Assembly: GCA_016124195.1 (NCBI GenBank)
Contig: WGOE01000009.1
Span: 241,645 to 305,644 of the forward strand
Length of the DNA stretch: 64,000 bases
Reading direction: 5' to 3'
From: a bacterium
GTDB lineage: Bacteria; Pseudomonadota; Alphaproteobacteria; Rhodobacterales; Rhodobacteraceae
Shown: positions 26,290 through 35,581 of the stretch, in pieces
Position numbering within the stretch: the stretch's first letter is position 1
Layout: every line of letters starts with the position of its first letter
Translations under genes and position numbers: made by a program
The notes under the pieces: generated by a model
The model's input: only the letters and a program-made list of their open reading frames with translations
What the model was told of the DNA's origin: nothing
Database searches by the model: none

Positions 26290-26952
26290 TCAGGAAATCA
26301 GGCCTTGGGCAAGCGCGGGCAGGTCGTCGAAGTGGTGAAGAAGCGCATCCGGGGTCAGACGGGCGATGGCCTGACCCTCGGGGCCAAAGGTCACCAGCGC
26401 CACGGGCACCCCGGCCGCGCGGGCGGTGTCGCGGTCGGTCTGGGTGTCGCCCACAAGGAACGACCGGGTCAGACTGCCGCCGGCCCGTTCCACCGCGGCG
26501 CGGTAGGGCATGGGATCGGGCTTGCGAACTGGAAAGGTATCCGCGCCGACCAGCGCGCCGAAGAGGTGGCTGATGCCCAGTTGGCGCACCAGATCCACCG
26601 CCAGCGCCTCGGGCTTGTTGGTGCAGATCGCCGTGGCATGGCCGGCCTGGCGCAAGGCCTCGACCGCCTCGGCGGCGCCGGGGTACAGGCGGGTGTGAAC
26701 GGCCAGACCCTCGGCATAGGCGGCCAGAAGCCTTGGATATTCGCGGCTGACGTCCTCTTCGCTCCACGGCCCGCCCAGACGGGCAAAACCCAGCCGCAGC
26801 ATCGCCCGCCCGCCGTGAAAGGCCGTCAGCGCATCCTGCGGGCCCAGAAGGTCGCCATGCCCCAGCGCCTGAAAACAGGCATTGGCCGAGGCCAGAAGAT
26901 CGGCGCTGGTATCGGCCAGCGTGCCATCCAGATCAAAGACCACCGTGCGCAT
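26290..26952 (-). CDS. gph: HAD-family phosphoglycolate phosphatase-like hydrolase
   Basis: 220 residues from the ATG at 26952, with ribosome site GGAGG; the frame's extension to 27033 overlaps the region just ahead of glmU. HAD motifs: VVFDLDGTLADTSAD (I), ICTNKPEAL (II), the lysine of PVRKPDPMPY (III) and FLVGDTQTDRDTARAAG (IV). This matches Gph, which removes 2-phosphoglycolate made by Rubisco or DNA repair. It is divergent from glmU by 99 bases. Related HAD substrates cannot be excluded. Confidence 0.86.
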   Translation of the reverse strand: MRTVVFDLDGTLADTSADLLASANACFQALGHGDLLGPQDALTAFHGGRAMLRLGFARLGGPWSEEDVSREYPRLLAAYAEGLAVHTRLYPGAAEAVEALRQAGHATAICTNKPEALAVDLVRQLGISHLFGALVGADTFPVRKPDPMPYRAAVERAGGSLTRSFLVGDTQTDRDTARAAGVPVALVTFGPEGQAIARLTPDALLHHFDDLPALAQGLIS

Positions 26953-27051
26953 TTCGCCTCCGATTCCGCCTGAAACATCGCGTGAAGCCCTGCCCCCTTG
27001 CGGTGCAGCCCTTGCGGGGTAAAACGGGCGCAAGACAAAGGAAAGAGGCAG

Positions 27052-28401
27052 ATGCAGGTTTCATTGATCGTTTTGGCGGCTGGCATGGGTACACGGATGA
27101 ATTCCGACCTGCCCAAGGTGCTGCATCCCCTGGCCGGCGTGCCGATGCTGCATCATGCGCTGGCGGCCGGGCGCGCGCTGGAACCGTCGCGCATCGTGGT
27201 GGTGACCGGGCACGAGGCCCAGGCCGTGGCCAGGGCCGCGCTGGATTTTGACGAAAGCATCGAGACCGTCGTGCAGGACCCGCAGCTTGGCACCGCCCAT
27301 GCCGTGGCCCAGGCCGCCCCGATTCTGGCCGATGCGCCGGGCGAGGCGATCGTGCTTTACGGTGACACGCCCTTCGTGCGGCCCGAGACGCTGGAAGCGA
27401 TGCTGGCCGCCCGCGCCACCCATGCCGTGGTGATCCTTGGCTTTGAGCCGCGCGATCCGGGCCGCTATGGCCGGCTGATCGTCGAGGGTGATCAGCTTTT
27501 GAAGATCGTGGAATACAAGGACGCCTCGGAGGCCGAGCGTGCCATTCGCCTGTGCAACTCTGGCGTGGTCTGCGCCGAGGCCGCCGCCCTGTTCAGCCTG
27601 GTGGCCCGGGTCGGCAATCAGAACGCGGCCGGCGAATATTACCTGACCGACATCGTGGAGCTTGCGTGCGCGCAGGGCTTGTCGGTGGGCTATGTCACCT
27701 GCCCCGAGGCCGAGACGCTGGGCATCAACACAAGGGCACAACTGGCCGAGGCCGAGGCCGCGTTTCAGACCCAGGCCCGGGCCGAGGCTCTGGAGAACGG
27801 CGTTACCCTGACCGCGCCCGAGACGGTGTTCTTCGCGCTGGATACCTGGATCGGCCGCGATGCCGTTGTGGGGCCCAATGTGATTTTCGGACCCGCCGTC
27901 ACGGTGGAATCCGGTGCCGAGATCAAGGGCTTTTGCCATCTTGAAGGCTGCCATATCTCGCGCGGGGCGACTGTCGGCCCCTTTGCACGGCTGCGTCCGG
28001 GGGCTGAACTGGCCGAGGATGTCCATGTTGGCAACTTCGTCGAGATCAAGAACGCCGTGCTGGATGAGGGCGTCAAGGTCGGCCATCTGACCTATCTGGG
28101 CGATGCGCATGTGGGCGAATTCACCAACATCGGCGCGGGCACGGTGACCTGCAACTATGACGGCGTGATGAAGCACCGGACCGAGATCGGCCGGAACGTC
28201 TTCATCGGGTCGGACACGATGCTGGTGGCGCCAGTGACTGTGGGAGATCGTGCCATGACCGCCTCGGGATCTGTCATCACCGAGGATGTGCCGGCCGAGG
28301 CTTTGGCGCTGGCCCGGGCGCGGCAGGTCAACAAGCCCGGGCTCGCCACCAGATTGATTGAACGTCTCAAGGCCATCAAGGCCGGCAAAGGAAAATCCTG
28401 A
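27052..28401 (+). CDS. glmU: Bifunctional GlmU: GlcN-1-P acetyltransferase / GlcNAc-1-P uridyltransferase
   Basis: 449 residues from the ATG at 27052. The N-terminal uridyltransferase domain (about 1-225) starts VSLIVLAAGMGTRMNSDLPK, with EAIVLYGDTPF and NAAGEYYLTDIV. The C-terminal left-handed beta-helix contains VGPFARLRPGAEL, VHVGNFVEIKNAVL, GAGTVTCNYDG and KHRTEIGRNVFIGSD, the acetyltransferase site. It makes UDP-GlcNAc for peptidoglycan and lipid A. The stop overlaps the glmS ATG by one base (TGATG). Confidence 0.97.
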   Translation: MQVSLIVLAAGMGTRMNSDLPKVLHPLAGVPMLHHALAAGRALEPSRIVVVTGHEAQAVARAALDFDESIETVVQDPQLGTAHAVAQAAPILADAPGEAIVLYGDTPFVRPETLEAMLAARATHAVVILGFEPRDPGRYGRLIVEGDQLLKIVEYKDASEAERAIRLCNSGVVCAEAAALFSLVARVGNQNAAGEYYLTDIVELACAQGLSVGYVTCPEAETLGINTRAQLAEAEAAFQTQARAEALENGVTLTAPETVFFALDTWIGRDAVVGPNVIFGPAVTVESGAEIKGFCHLEGCHISRGATVGPFARLRPGAELAEDVHVGNFVEIKNAVLDEGVKVGHLTYLGDAHVGEFTNIGAGTVTCNYDGVMKHRTEIGRNVFIGSDTMLVAPVTVGDRAMTASGSVITEDVPAEALALARARQVNKPGLATRLIERLKAIKAGKGKS

Positions 28402-30227
28402 TGTGCGGAATCGTCGGCGTTCTGGGCAATCACGAGGCCGCCCCCCTGCTGGTCGAGGCGTTGAAGCGGCTGGAATATCGCGGCTATGATTCGGCCGGCA
28501 TCGCCACGGTGAACCATGGCGCGCTGGACCGGCGGCGTGCGGTGGGCAAGCTGGTCACCCTGTCCGACCTGTTGGTGCACGAGCCCTTGGCGGGCAAATC
28601 GGGCATCGGGCACACCCGCTGGGCCACGCATGGGGCTGCGACCACGCTCAACGCGCATCCGCACCGCTCTGGCCCGGTGGCGGTCGTGCACAATGGCATC
28701 ATCGAGAATTTCCGCGAACTGCGCGCCGAACTCGCCGCTGCCGGCCTGACCCAGGAATCCGAGACCGACACCGAAACCGTGGCCCTGCTGACCCGGCATC
28801 TGATGGATCAGGGCCGCACGCCGGTCGAGGCCGCGCGCGAAACGCTCAAACGTCTGCACGGCGCCTTTGCCTTGTGCTTTCTGTTCGACGGCGAGGACGA
28901 TCTGATGATCGCGGCGCGCAAGGGCTCTCCGCTGGCCATCGGGCATGGCGTGGGCGAGATGTTCGTGGGCTCGGACGCGATTGCGCTGGCGCCGATGACC
29001 GACCGGATCACCTATCTGGACGAAGGCGACTGGGCTGTGATCACGCGGGCCGGGGCCACGATCTTTGACGCCTCGGACCGGCTGGCCAACCGGGCCGAAA
29101 CCCGAATCCAGATCGACGCCACGCGGATCGAAAAGGCCGGCTACAAGCATTTCATGGCCAAGGAGATCGCCGAACAGCCGGTGGTGATTGCCGATGCGCT
29201 GCGGCGCTATGTGACGGAAGGGGGAGTCGGGGTGGCCCCCGACCTACGGGTTCCGGTCGATTTCACCGGGGTGGACCGGCTGACCATGGTGGCCTGCGGG
29301 ACGGCCAGCTATGCCTGCCATGTCGCGAAATACTGGTTCGAACAGATTGCCGGCCTGCCCTGCGACATCGACGTGGCCTCCGAGTTCCGCTACCGCGAGC
29401 CGCCGTTGAGTGCGCAATCCTGGGCGCTGTTCGTCAGCCAGTCGGGCGAGACGGCCGATACCCTGGCCGCGCTCCGCTATGCCAGGGACAAGGTTGCCAA
29501 GGTCGTCGCGGTGGTCAATGTCGCGACCTCTTCCATCGCGCGGGAAAGCGATCTGGCGCTGCCGATCATGGCGGGGATCGAGGTGGGGGTCGCCTCGACC
29601 AAGGCCTTCACCTGCCAGTTGGTGACGCTGGCCCTGCTGGCGCTGAAGGCGGCGGTGGATCGCGGGCGGCTCGATCCGGCGGGGCTTGCCGCGCATCTGG
29701 CCGATCTGGGCACCTTGCCGGGGCTGATGAACCACGCGATGGGCCTTTCGGCCGAAATCGCCGCGGTGGCCGAAGAACTGGCCGAGGCGCAGGATATCTT
29801 GTTCCTCGGCCGCGGCGCCATGTATCCGCTGGCTTTGGAGGGCGCGCTGAAGCTCAAGGAAATCAGCTACATCCACGCCGAAGGTTATGCATCTGGCGAG
29901 CTCAAGCACGGGCCAATCGCGCTGATCGACGCGCGGGTGCCGGTGATTGTCCTCGCGCCGCGCGATGCCCTGTTCGACAAGACCGTGTCGAACATGCAGG
30001 AGGTGATGGCGCGGCACGGCAAGGTTTTGCTGATTTCCGACGCGCAGGGCGTGGCCGAGGCGGGCAAGGGCGTCTGGCGGTCACTGACCTTGCCGCAAGT
30101 TTCGGGCATCTTCGCGCCGATCCTTTATGCGGTCCCGGCACAACTGCTGGCCTATCACACGGCCATCGCCAAGGGGACGGATGTGGATCAGCCGCGCAAT
30201 CTGGCAAAATCGGTGACGGTGGAGTGA
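28401..30227 (+). CDS. glmS: Glutamine--fructose-6-phosphate aminotransferase GlmS
   Basis: 608 residues. The nucleophile is Cys2, exposed after Met removal (MCGIVGVLGN). The glutaminase domain includes GIGHTRWATHGA and VVHNGIIENF, and two SIS domains follow with FVSQSGETADTLAAL and GRGAMYPLALEGALKLKEIS. It makes glucosamine-6-phosphate from fructose-6-phosphate and glutamine. It is co-translated with glmU, so two steps of UDP-GlcNAc supply are in one operon. No glmS ribozyme is expected or seen. Confidence 0.97.
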   Translation: MCGIVGVLGNHEAAPLLVEALKRLEYRGYDSAGIATVNHGALDRRRAVGKLVTLSDLLVHEPLAGKSGIGHTRWATHGAATTLNAHPHRSGPVAVVHNGIIENFRELRAELAAAGLTQESETDTETVALLTRHLMDQGRTPVEAARETLKRLHGAFALCFLFDGEDDLMIAARKGSPLAIGHGVGEMFVGSDAIALAPMTDRITYLDEGDWAVITRAGATIFDASDRLANRAETRIQIDATRIEKAGYKHFMAKEIAEQPVVIADALRRYVTEGGVGVAPDLRVPVDFTGVDRLTMVACGTASYACHVAKYWFEQIAGLPCDIDVASEFRYREPPLSAQSWALFVSQSGETADTLAALRYARDKVAKVVAVVNVATSSIARESDLALPIMAGIEVGVASTKAFTCQLVTLALLALKAAVDRGRLDPAGLAAHLADLGTLPGLMNHAMGLSAEIAAVAEELAEAQDILFLGRGAMYPLALEGALKLKEISYIHAEGYASGELKHGPIALIDARVPVIVLAPRDALFDKTVSNMQEVMARHGKVLLISDAQGVAEAGKGVWRSLTLPQVSGIFAPILYAVPAQLLAYHTAIAKGTDVDQPRNLAKSVTVE

Positions 30228-30776
30228 ATGGCCAAGCAATTCAAAGGCTTTGACGACGATCATCAAGCGTTCATCGCGGCGCAGGCGGTCTATTTCGTGG
30301 CAACCTCGGCCCCCGGGGCGCGGATCAACCTGTCGCCCAAGGGGATGGACAGCCTGCGTGTTCTGGGGCCGAAACGGTTGATCTGGCTGAATGTCACCGG
30401 GTCGGGCAACGAGACGGCGGCGCACCTGCCGCTGGACGCGCGGATGACGGTGATGTGGTGCAGCTTCGACCTGCGCCCGCTGATTCTGCGCGCCTATGGC
30501 ACGGCGCGCTGCCTGCATCGCAGCGACGCCGATTGGGCGGGGCTCGCAGAGCTCTTGCCGGCGTTGCCCGGGGCACGGCAGATCTATGACATGACGGTCG
30601 ATCTGGTGCAGACCTCTTGCGGCTATGCGGTGCCGCGGATGGAAGCTGCGGCCGAGCGGCCCACCTTGCGCACATGGGCCGAGGACAAGGGCGAGGCCGG
30701 CATCGCCGCCTATTGGGACACCCGCAACCGCCAGTCGATCGACGGCCTGCCGACCGGGATCGAGGCGAACCTGTGA
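30228..30776 (+). CDS. Pyridoxamine-5'-phosphate oxidase-like FMN-binding protein
   Basis: 182 residues with the split-barrel flavin fold: QAVYFVATSAPGARINLSPK at residues 19-38 and RLIWLNVTGSGNETAAHL follow the family pattern. Proteins of this type bind FMN, heme or F420 and are generally of unknown substrate; this is not PdxH, which is longer and has different motifs. Its ATG follows the glmS stop without any gap, and its stop overlaps the next gene's GTG. Confidence 0.8.
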   Translation: MAKQFKGFDDDHQAFIAAQAVYFVATSAPGARINLSPKGMDSLRVLGPKRLIWLNVTGSGNETAAHLPLDARMTVMWCSFDLRPLILRAYGTARCLHRSDADWAGLAELLPALPGARQIYDMTVDLVQTSCGYAVPRMEAAAERPTLRTWAEDKGEAGIAAYWDTRNRQSIDGLPTGIEANL

Positions 30777-31450
30777 CGCCGCAGGACGCGCTGGCCGAGC
30801 TGCACGCGCTTGGCGACCCGGCGCGCGCCGCGGGTGCCGCTGCCTATCACAAGGCCGTGCGGCCCTATCTGGGCGTCACGGTGCCGCAGATCACCGAATG
30901 CGCCAACCGCTGGCGGGCCGGGCTCGATGTGGCGGGCCGCGTGGCGCTGGCCGCGGCACTTTGGGACACCAATATCCATGAGGCGCGGGTGGCCGCCGCC
31001 AAACTGCTGACCCAGGCGCGGATCGCCGAGGATGGCACGGTCTGGCGCCTGATTGCCTCTTGGGTGCCCCAATTCGACGCCTGGGCGATTGCCGATCATG
31101 TTTGCGATGCGGGCGAGCGGCGGCTTGTGGCAGACCCGTCGCGCCTCGACGAAGTTGAAGGCTGGACCCAAAGCCCGCTCATGTGGCAGCGCCGCGCGGC
31201 TTTGGTCATCACCCTGCCCTGGACCAAGCAGAATTTCCCCAAGGCTCAAGACCTTGCGATCCGGGACCGGGTACTGAGCTGGTGCAGTGCCTATGCCGAG
31301 GACAAGGACTGGTTCATCCAGAAGGCCGTGGCCTGGTGGCTGCGCGACCTGTCCAAGCACGACCCAGAGCGCGCCCGGGCCTGGCTTGAAGCCGAGGGGC
31401 CAAGGCTGAAGCCCTGGGCCCGCAAGGAGGCCGCCAAGTACCTGACCTAG
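30773..31450 (+). CDS. AlkD-like DNA alkylation repair protein
   Basis: 225 residues from the GTG at 30773, which overlaps the preceding stop (GTGA). An upstream in-frame ATG at 30617 lies inside the previous gene. All-alpha HEAT-like repeats match the AlkD family: TVPQITECANRWRAGL, ALWDTNIHEARVAAAKLLTQ, IASWVPQFDAWAIADHVCD, WQRRAALVITLPW and DKDWFIQKAVAWWLRDLSKH. The last carries the aromatic and Asp residues of the DNA-base site. AlkD removes 3-methyladenine and 7-methylguanine without flipping the base. Confidence 0.85.
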   Translation: MTPQDALAELHALGDPARAAGAAAYHKAVRPYLGVTVPQITECANRWRAGLDVAGRVALAAALWDTNIHEARVAAAKLLTQARIAEDGTVWRLIASWVPQFDAWAIADHVCDAGERRLVADPSRLDEVEGWTQSPLMWQRRAALVITLPWTKQNFPKAQDLAIRDRVLSWCSAYAEDKDWFIQKAVAWWLRDLSKHDPERARAWLEAEGPRLKPWARKEAAKYLT

Positions 31451-31468
31451 ATGGGCAAATTGCCCATC
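31450..31468. terminator. Palindrome between convergent alkD-like gene and usg
   Basis: GATGGGCAA and TTGCCCATC pair perfectly around one base. The left arm includes the last base of the alkD-like stop codon. With the convergent usg ending 17 bases further on, a bidirectional terminator is likely, although neither side has a T run. Confidence 0.5.
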
Positions 31469-31484
31469 CTACCCATGGTTCGGG

Positions 31485-31754
31485 TCAGTGCAGCCGGAAC
31501 TCTCCCACCACATTGCGCCATTCGCCGGGCGCGATCATCTTGCGATGGGTGAAGCGCACCGAATGGAGGGGGCCCTCCAGCTTGGCCTGCCAGAATTCGA
31601 TGAACTTGAACAGGGTGGGATAATCCGGTGCGAGATCATAGTCTTGCCAGATGTAGCTGTTGAGCACATGCCGGTAATCCGGCATCCGGTAGAAGAATTC
31701 GGCCGTGGTCAGACCCCAGCCTTTGAGCATCAGTTCCGTTTCCGTTTGGCGCAT
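31485..31754 (-). CDS. usg: Usg-family protein
   Basis: 89 residues from the ATG at 31754, with ribosome site GGAGG; the frame's extension to 32039 overlaps gyrA. The sequence (MRQTETELMLKGWGLTTAEF, YRMPDYRHVLNSYIWQDYDL) matches the alphaproteobacterial Usg family, first named from a gene near tryptophan genes. The biochemical role is unknown. It is divergent from gyrA across a 190-base promoter region. Confidence 0.85.
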   Translation of the reverse strand: MRQTETELMLKGWGLTTAEFFYRMPDYRHVLNSYIWQDYDLAPDYPTLFKFIEFWQAKLEGPLHSVRFTHRKMIAPGEWRNVVGEFRLH

Positions 31755-31944
31755 TTTTGCCTCCAGTTCAGCCCGATGGGTCAAGCTTGCCCGAGTCGTA
31801 TTAATTTGCAATGAAAACAGTGTATTGGCACTCTGATCCGCTGGCTGCCAAAGCCATGTCGCACCAGCCATTGCACCTTCCGCGCCGGATGGAGTAAACT
31901 GCCACCAACCCGACCCTGACCTTGAATCCAAAGGCGCGCCCCAC

Positions 31945-34674
31945 GTGAGCGACACGACCGAACCCCCTGAAAACACAGACGATTCCCCTAGACCCATTCC
32001 GCATGGGCCCAGCGTGGACATCTCGTCCGAAATGCGCAACGCCTACCTTGACTATGCCATGTCGGTCATCGTCAGCCGGGCCATTCCCGATTTGCGCGAC
32101 GGCCTGAAACCTGTGCATCGGCGCATTCTTTTCGCCATGTCGGAAACCAGCAACACCCATGACAAGCCCTATCGCAAGTCGGCCCGGCCGGTCGGCGACA
32201 CGATGGGCAAGTATCACCCGCACGGCGACTCGGCGATCTACGATGCGCTGGTGCGGATGGCGCAGCCCTTTTCGATGAGCCTCAAGCTTCTGGACGGGCA
32301 AGGCAACTTCGGCTCGATGGACGGCGATAATGCCGCGGCCATGCGCTATACCGAGGTGCGGATGGACAAGCCGGCCTCTTTCCTTCTGGCCGATATCGAC
32401 AAGGACACCGTTGATTTTCAGGACAATTACGACGGCAAGGACAAGGAACCCACCGTCCTGCCCGCGCGCTTCCCCAACATGCTGGTCAACGGGGCCGAAG
32501 GCATCGCGGTCGGCATGGCAACCCGGATTCCGCCGCACAATCTGGGCGAGGTGATCGACGGCACGCTGGCGCTGATCGACAATCCCGACCTGTCGACCGA
32601 GGCGCTGATGGAACTGATCCCGGCGCCCGATTTTCCGACCGGGGCGCTGATCCTCGGCCGCTCGGGCGCGCGCAAGGCCTATCTTGAAGGCCGCGGCTCT
32701 GTCATCATCCGCGCCAAGACCCATGTCGAAGAGGTGCGCAAGGACCGCTTTGCCATCGTCATCGACGAGGTGCCCTATCAGGTCAACAAGGCCCGTATGA
32801 TCGAGATCATCGCCGAACAGGTGCGCGACAAGAAGATCGAAGGCATCTCGAATGTCGCCGACGAAAGCGACCGGATCGGCGTGCGCGTGGTGATCGAGCT
32901 GAAACGCGATGCGACGCCGGATGTGGTCTTGAACCAGCTGTTCCGCTTCACGCCGATGCAGACCTCTTTCGCCTGCAACATGCTGGCCTTGAACGGCGGG
33001 CGGCCGGAGACGCTGCGCCTGCGCGATTTCCTGAGCTATTTCATCACCTTCCGCGAGGAAGTTGTCGCGCGCCGTACCGCGTTCGAACTGAAAAAGGCGC
33101 GGGAACGCAGCCATATCCTGTGTGGTCTGGCCGTTGCCGTCTCGAACGTGGACGAGGTCGTGCGCACGATCCGCGCCAGCGCCGACGCCGCCGAGGCCCG
33201 TGAAAAGCTGATGACCCGGCGCTGGCCCGCCGCCGAGATTGCCGATTACATCCGCCTGATCGACGACCCCAGCCACACGATGAACGAGGACGGCACCTAT
33301 AACCTGTCCGAAGCGCAGGCCCGCGCGATTCTGGAACTGCGCCTGCAACGCCTGACCGCGCTTGGCGTCAAGGAAGTGACCGACGAACTTGAAGAACTGG
33401 CCTTAAAGATCAAGGATTACCTCGAAATCCTGGGCTCCCGCGAGCGGATCATGGCGATCATCTCGGATGAGCTTCGCGAGGTCAAAGCCCTGTTCGCCGT
33501 GCCGCGCCGCACCGAGATCGTCGATTGGTCGGGTGACATGGAGGACGAGGACCTCATCGAGCGCGAGGACATGGTCGTGACCATCACCTCGGGCGGCTAT
33601 ATCAAGCGCACGCCGCTGGCCGAATTCCGCCAGCAGAACCGCGGCGGCAAGGGTCTGTCCTCGATGCAGACCAAGGACGACGATGTGGTGACCACGCTGT
33701 TCGTGGCCAACACGCACACGAACCTTTTGTTCTTCACCACCGACGGCATGGTCTACAAGCTCAAATGCTGGCGTCTGCCGCTGGCCGGGCGCACCGCCAA
33801 GGGCAAGGCCATCGTCAACATTTTGCCAATCGTTCCGGGCATTTCCATCGCAGCCCTCATGCCCGTCGATGTGCCCGAGGAGGAATGGGACAGCCTGCAG
33901 ATCGTCTTTGCCACCTCGGACGGCGATGTGCGGCAGAACGACCTTTCGGACTTCACCAATGTCAAGCGCAACGGCAAGATCGCGATGAACCTGCCCGAGG
34001 GTGTCACGCTGGTCAACGCCGCCATCTGCGACGATCAGGATGACGTGATGCTGGTCACAGCCCTTGGCCGCGCCATCCGGTTCTCCACCACCGAGATTCG
34101 CGTCTTCAAATCGCGTGGATCGACCGGGGTGCGCGGCATCCGGCTCGCGGCGGGCGACGAGGTCGTCTCGATGTCGGTGATCCGCCATTTCGAGGCGGAC
34201 CCTGCCGAACGCGAGGCCTATCTCAAACAGCGCCGCCTGATCGCCGGCTCGACCGAAGAGGCCGAGGTCGATGACGACGAGGCCGAAGCCGCGAACGACC
34301 CCGCGGCCGAGCCGGGCCAGCTTTCGCCCGAACGCTATGCCGAAATGTCGGCGGCAGAGGATCTGATTCTGACCATCACCACATCTGGTACGGGCAAACT
34401 GTCCTCCAGCCACGACTATCCGGTGCGCGGACGTGGCGGGATGGGGGTCAAGGCGATGGACTCGGCGATGCGCGGCGGCAATCTGATTGCCTCGTTCAAG
34501 GTCGATCTGTCGGATCAGATCATGCTGGCCACCTCGACCGGCCAGTCGATCCGGGTGCCGGTCGATCAGATCAGCTTCCGGTCGCGTGGGGCGGGCGGGG
34601 TCAAGGTGCTCAACACCGGCGGCGCCGAACAGGTCGTCTCGGTGGCGCGCGTGCCCGAACAGGACGACGAATGA
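31945..34674 (+). CDS. gyrA: DNA gyrase subunit A
   Basis: 909 residues from a GTG start. The catalytic tyrosine is Tyr135 in [11 protein letters not shown]. The quinolone region reads [15 protein letters not shown] with Ser96 and Asp100, equivalent to E. coli Ser83 and Asp87, which is the susceptible form. The GyrA box QQNRGGKG marks the C-terminal DNA-wrapping domain and rules out ParC. An acidic insert ([19 protein letters not shown]) interrupts the beta-pinwheel, as often in alphaproteobacteria. The stop overlaps the next small gene by four bases. Confidence 0.97.
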   Translation: MSDTTEPPENTDDSPRPIPHGPSVDISSEMRNAYLDYAMSVIVSRAIPDLRDGLKPVHRRILFAMSETSNTHDKPYRKSARPVGDTMGKYHPHGDSAIYDALVRMAQPFSMSLKLLDGQGNFGSMDGDNAAAMRYTEVRMDKPASFLLADIDKDTVDFQDNYDGKDKEPTVLPARFPNMLVNGAEGIAVGMATRIPPHNLGEVIDGTLALIDNPDLSTEALMELIPAPDFPTGALILGRSGARKAYLEGRGSVIIRAKTHVEEVRKDRFAIVIDEVPYQVNKARMIEIIAEQVRDKKIEGISNVADESDRIGVRVVIELKRDATPDVVLNQLFRFTPMQTSFACNMLALNGGRPETLRLRDFLSYFITFREEVVARRTAFELKKARERSHILCGLAVAVSNVDEVVRTIRASADAAEAREKLMTRRWPAAEIADYIRLIDDPSHTMNEDGTYNLSEAQARAILELRLQRLTALGVKEVTDELEELALKIKDYLEILGSRERIMAIISDELREVKALFAVPRRTEIVDWSGDMEDEDLIEREDMVVTITSGGYIKRTPLAEFRQQNRGGKGLSSMQTKDDDVVTTLFVANTHTNLLFFTTDGMVYKLKCWRLPLAGRTAKGKAIVNILPIVPGISIAALMPVDVPEEEWDSLQIVFATSDGDVRQNDLSDFTNVKRNGKIAMNLPEGVTLVNAAICDDQDDVMLVTALGRAIRFSTTEIRVFKSRGSTGVRGIRLAAGDEVVSMSVIRHFEADPAEREAYLKQRRLIAGSTEEAEVDDDEAEAANDPAAEPGQLSPERYAEMSAAEDLILTITTSGTGKLSSSHDYPVRGRGGMGVKAMDSAMRGGNLIASFKVDLSDQIMLATSTGQSIRVPVDQISFRSRGAGGVKVLNTGGAEQVVSVARVPEQDDE

Positions 34675-34988
34675 TCGAAGGGCTTGCCCCGCGCCTGGCG
34701 GAACTCGCCGCCGCGGGGCGCACCGTGACCTATGGCGCCCTGGCCCGCGATCTGGGCCTGACCGGACCCGCTACCATCGCCCGCCTGACTGCGGCGCTTG
34801 AGGCGACGATGGAAGAAGACGCAGCCCAAGGCCAGCCTTTCCGGGCCGCGGTCTTGTCGGGCCGCCTGGCGCAAGATCTTCCGGCGCAAGGCTTTTTCGA
34901 CAGGGCTGCGGCACTTGGCCGCGATGTCTGCGCACCGCAGGCCTTCATCGCCGCAGAACGCGCAGCCCTGCGGCTCCGGTTTGGTTGA
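34671..34988 (+). CDS. Small protein of unknown function coupled to gyrA
   Basis: 105 residues whose ATG overlaps the gyrA stop (ATGA). The segment [20 protein letters not shown] at about residues 15-34 resembles the winged-helix entry of alkyltransferase-like proteins, and an alanine-rich helix ([16 protein letters not shown]) follows. No alkyl-acceptor Cys motif is present; the only Cys is near the C terminus. It looks genuine because of the coupling and codon use. I do not know its function; a DNA-linked role would fit the operon. Confidence 0.65.
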   Translation: MIEGLAPRLAELAAAGRTVTYGALARDLGLTGPATIARLTAALEATMEEDAAQGQPFRAAVLSGRLAQDLPAQGFFDRAAALGRDVCAPQAFIAAERAALRLRFG

Positions 34989-35123
34989 GCGGCTTTGGCC
35001 GTTCAGAGCGGCGCCATTTGTGCGCCCGTGCAGAGTTTACCTGCAATAATCGGCCTATATGTGCTTGAACGGCGGATGTATCTGGATGGCATTCCCATAT
35101 GGGTCACCCAGAGGATCAAGACC

Positions 35124-35507
35124 ATGGATAAACTGATCGCCTACATTCCACTTGTTGCCCGGCTTTTGCTGTCGGCCCTGTTCATTCTGGGCGGCATCGG
35201 CAAATTGTCCGATGTTTCGGGATTTGCCGGCTACCTTGCGATGGGTGGCCTGCCGGCCTTCCTTGCCTGGCCTGCCATCCTGTTTGAAATCTCTGTCGGC
35301 GTCTCGATGATCCTTGGCTATCAGACCCGGATCATGGCACTGCTGGCCGCCGGCTTCTGTCTGGTGACGGCGGCGCTTTACCACAGCAATTTCGCCGACC
35401 AGACCATGATGATCATGTTCCTCAAGAACCTCGGCCTCGCCGGTGGCTTCCTGATGGTCTTTGCCCATGGCCCGGGCACCCTGGCGCTGGACAAGGCTCG
35501 CGCCTGA
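35124..35507 (+). CDS. DoxX-family membrane protein
   Basis: 127 residues from the ATG at 35124, preceded by GAGG; the open frame runs back to 34995 without support. Four membrane helices: PLVARLLLSALFILGGIGKL, AWPAILFEISVGVSMILG, IMALLAAGFCLVTAAL and a C-terminal one (MFLKNLGLAGGFLMVFAHG). This is the standard DoxX pattern with the GGIGKL motif in helix 1. Family members are linked to redox and thiol stress, but the role here is open. A strong terminator follows. Confidence 0.88.
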   Translation: MDKLIAYIPLVARLLLSALFILGGIGKLSDVSGFAGYLAMGGLPAFLAWPAILFEISVGVSMILGYQTRIMALLAAGFCLVTAALYHSNFADQTMMIMFLKNLGLAGGFLMVFAHGPGTLALDKARA

Positions 35508-35520
35508 TCGCAGCAACGAC

Positions 35521-35552
35521 AAGGCCGGGCGCGCGTTTCCCCGGCCTTTCCT
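35521..35552 (+). terminator. Intrinsic terminator after the DoxX gene
   Basis: AAGGCCGGG (35521-35529) pairs with CCCGGCCTT (35540-35548) around a 10-base loop and is followed by a T-rich tract (TCCTTTT). It lies 13 bases after the DoxX stop and before trmFO. Confidence 0.85.
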
Positions 35553-35581
35553 TTTCCGCCGACATCGCCTAAATCCCGCGC

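Noticed and set aside
28300..28400. glmS ribozyme or small-RNA controlled site ahead of glmS
   Set aside because: The glmU stop overlaps the glmS start by one base, so there is no untranslated space for such an element.
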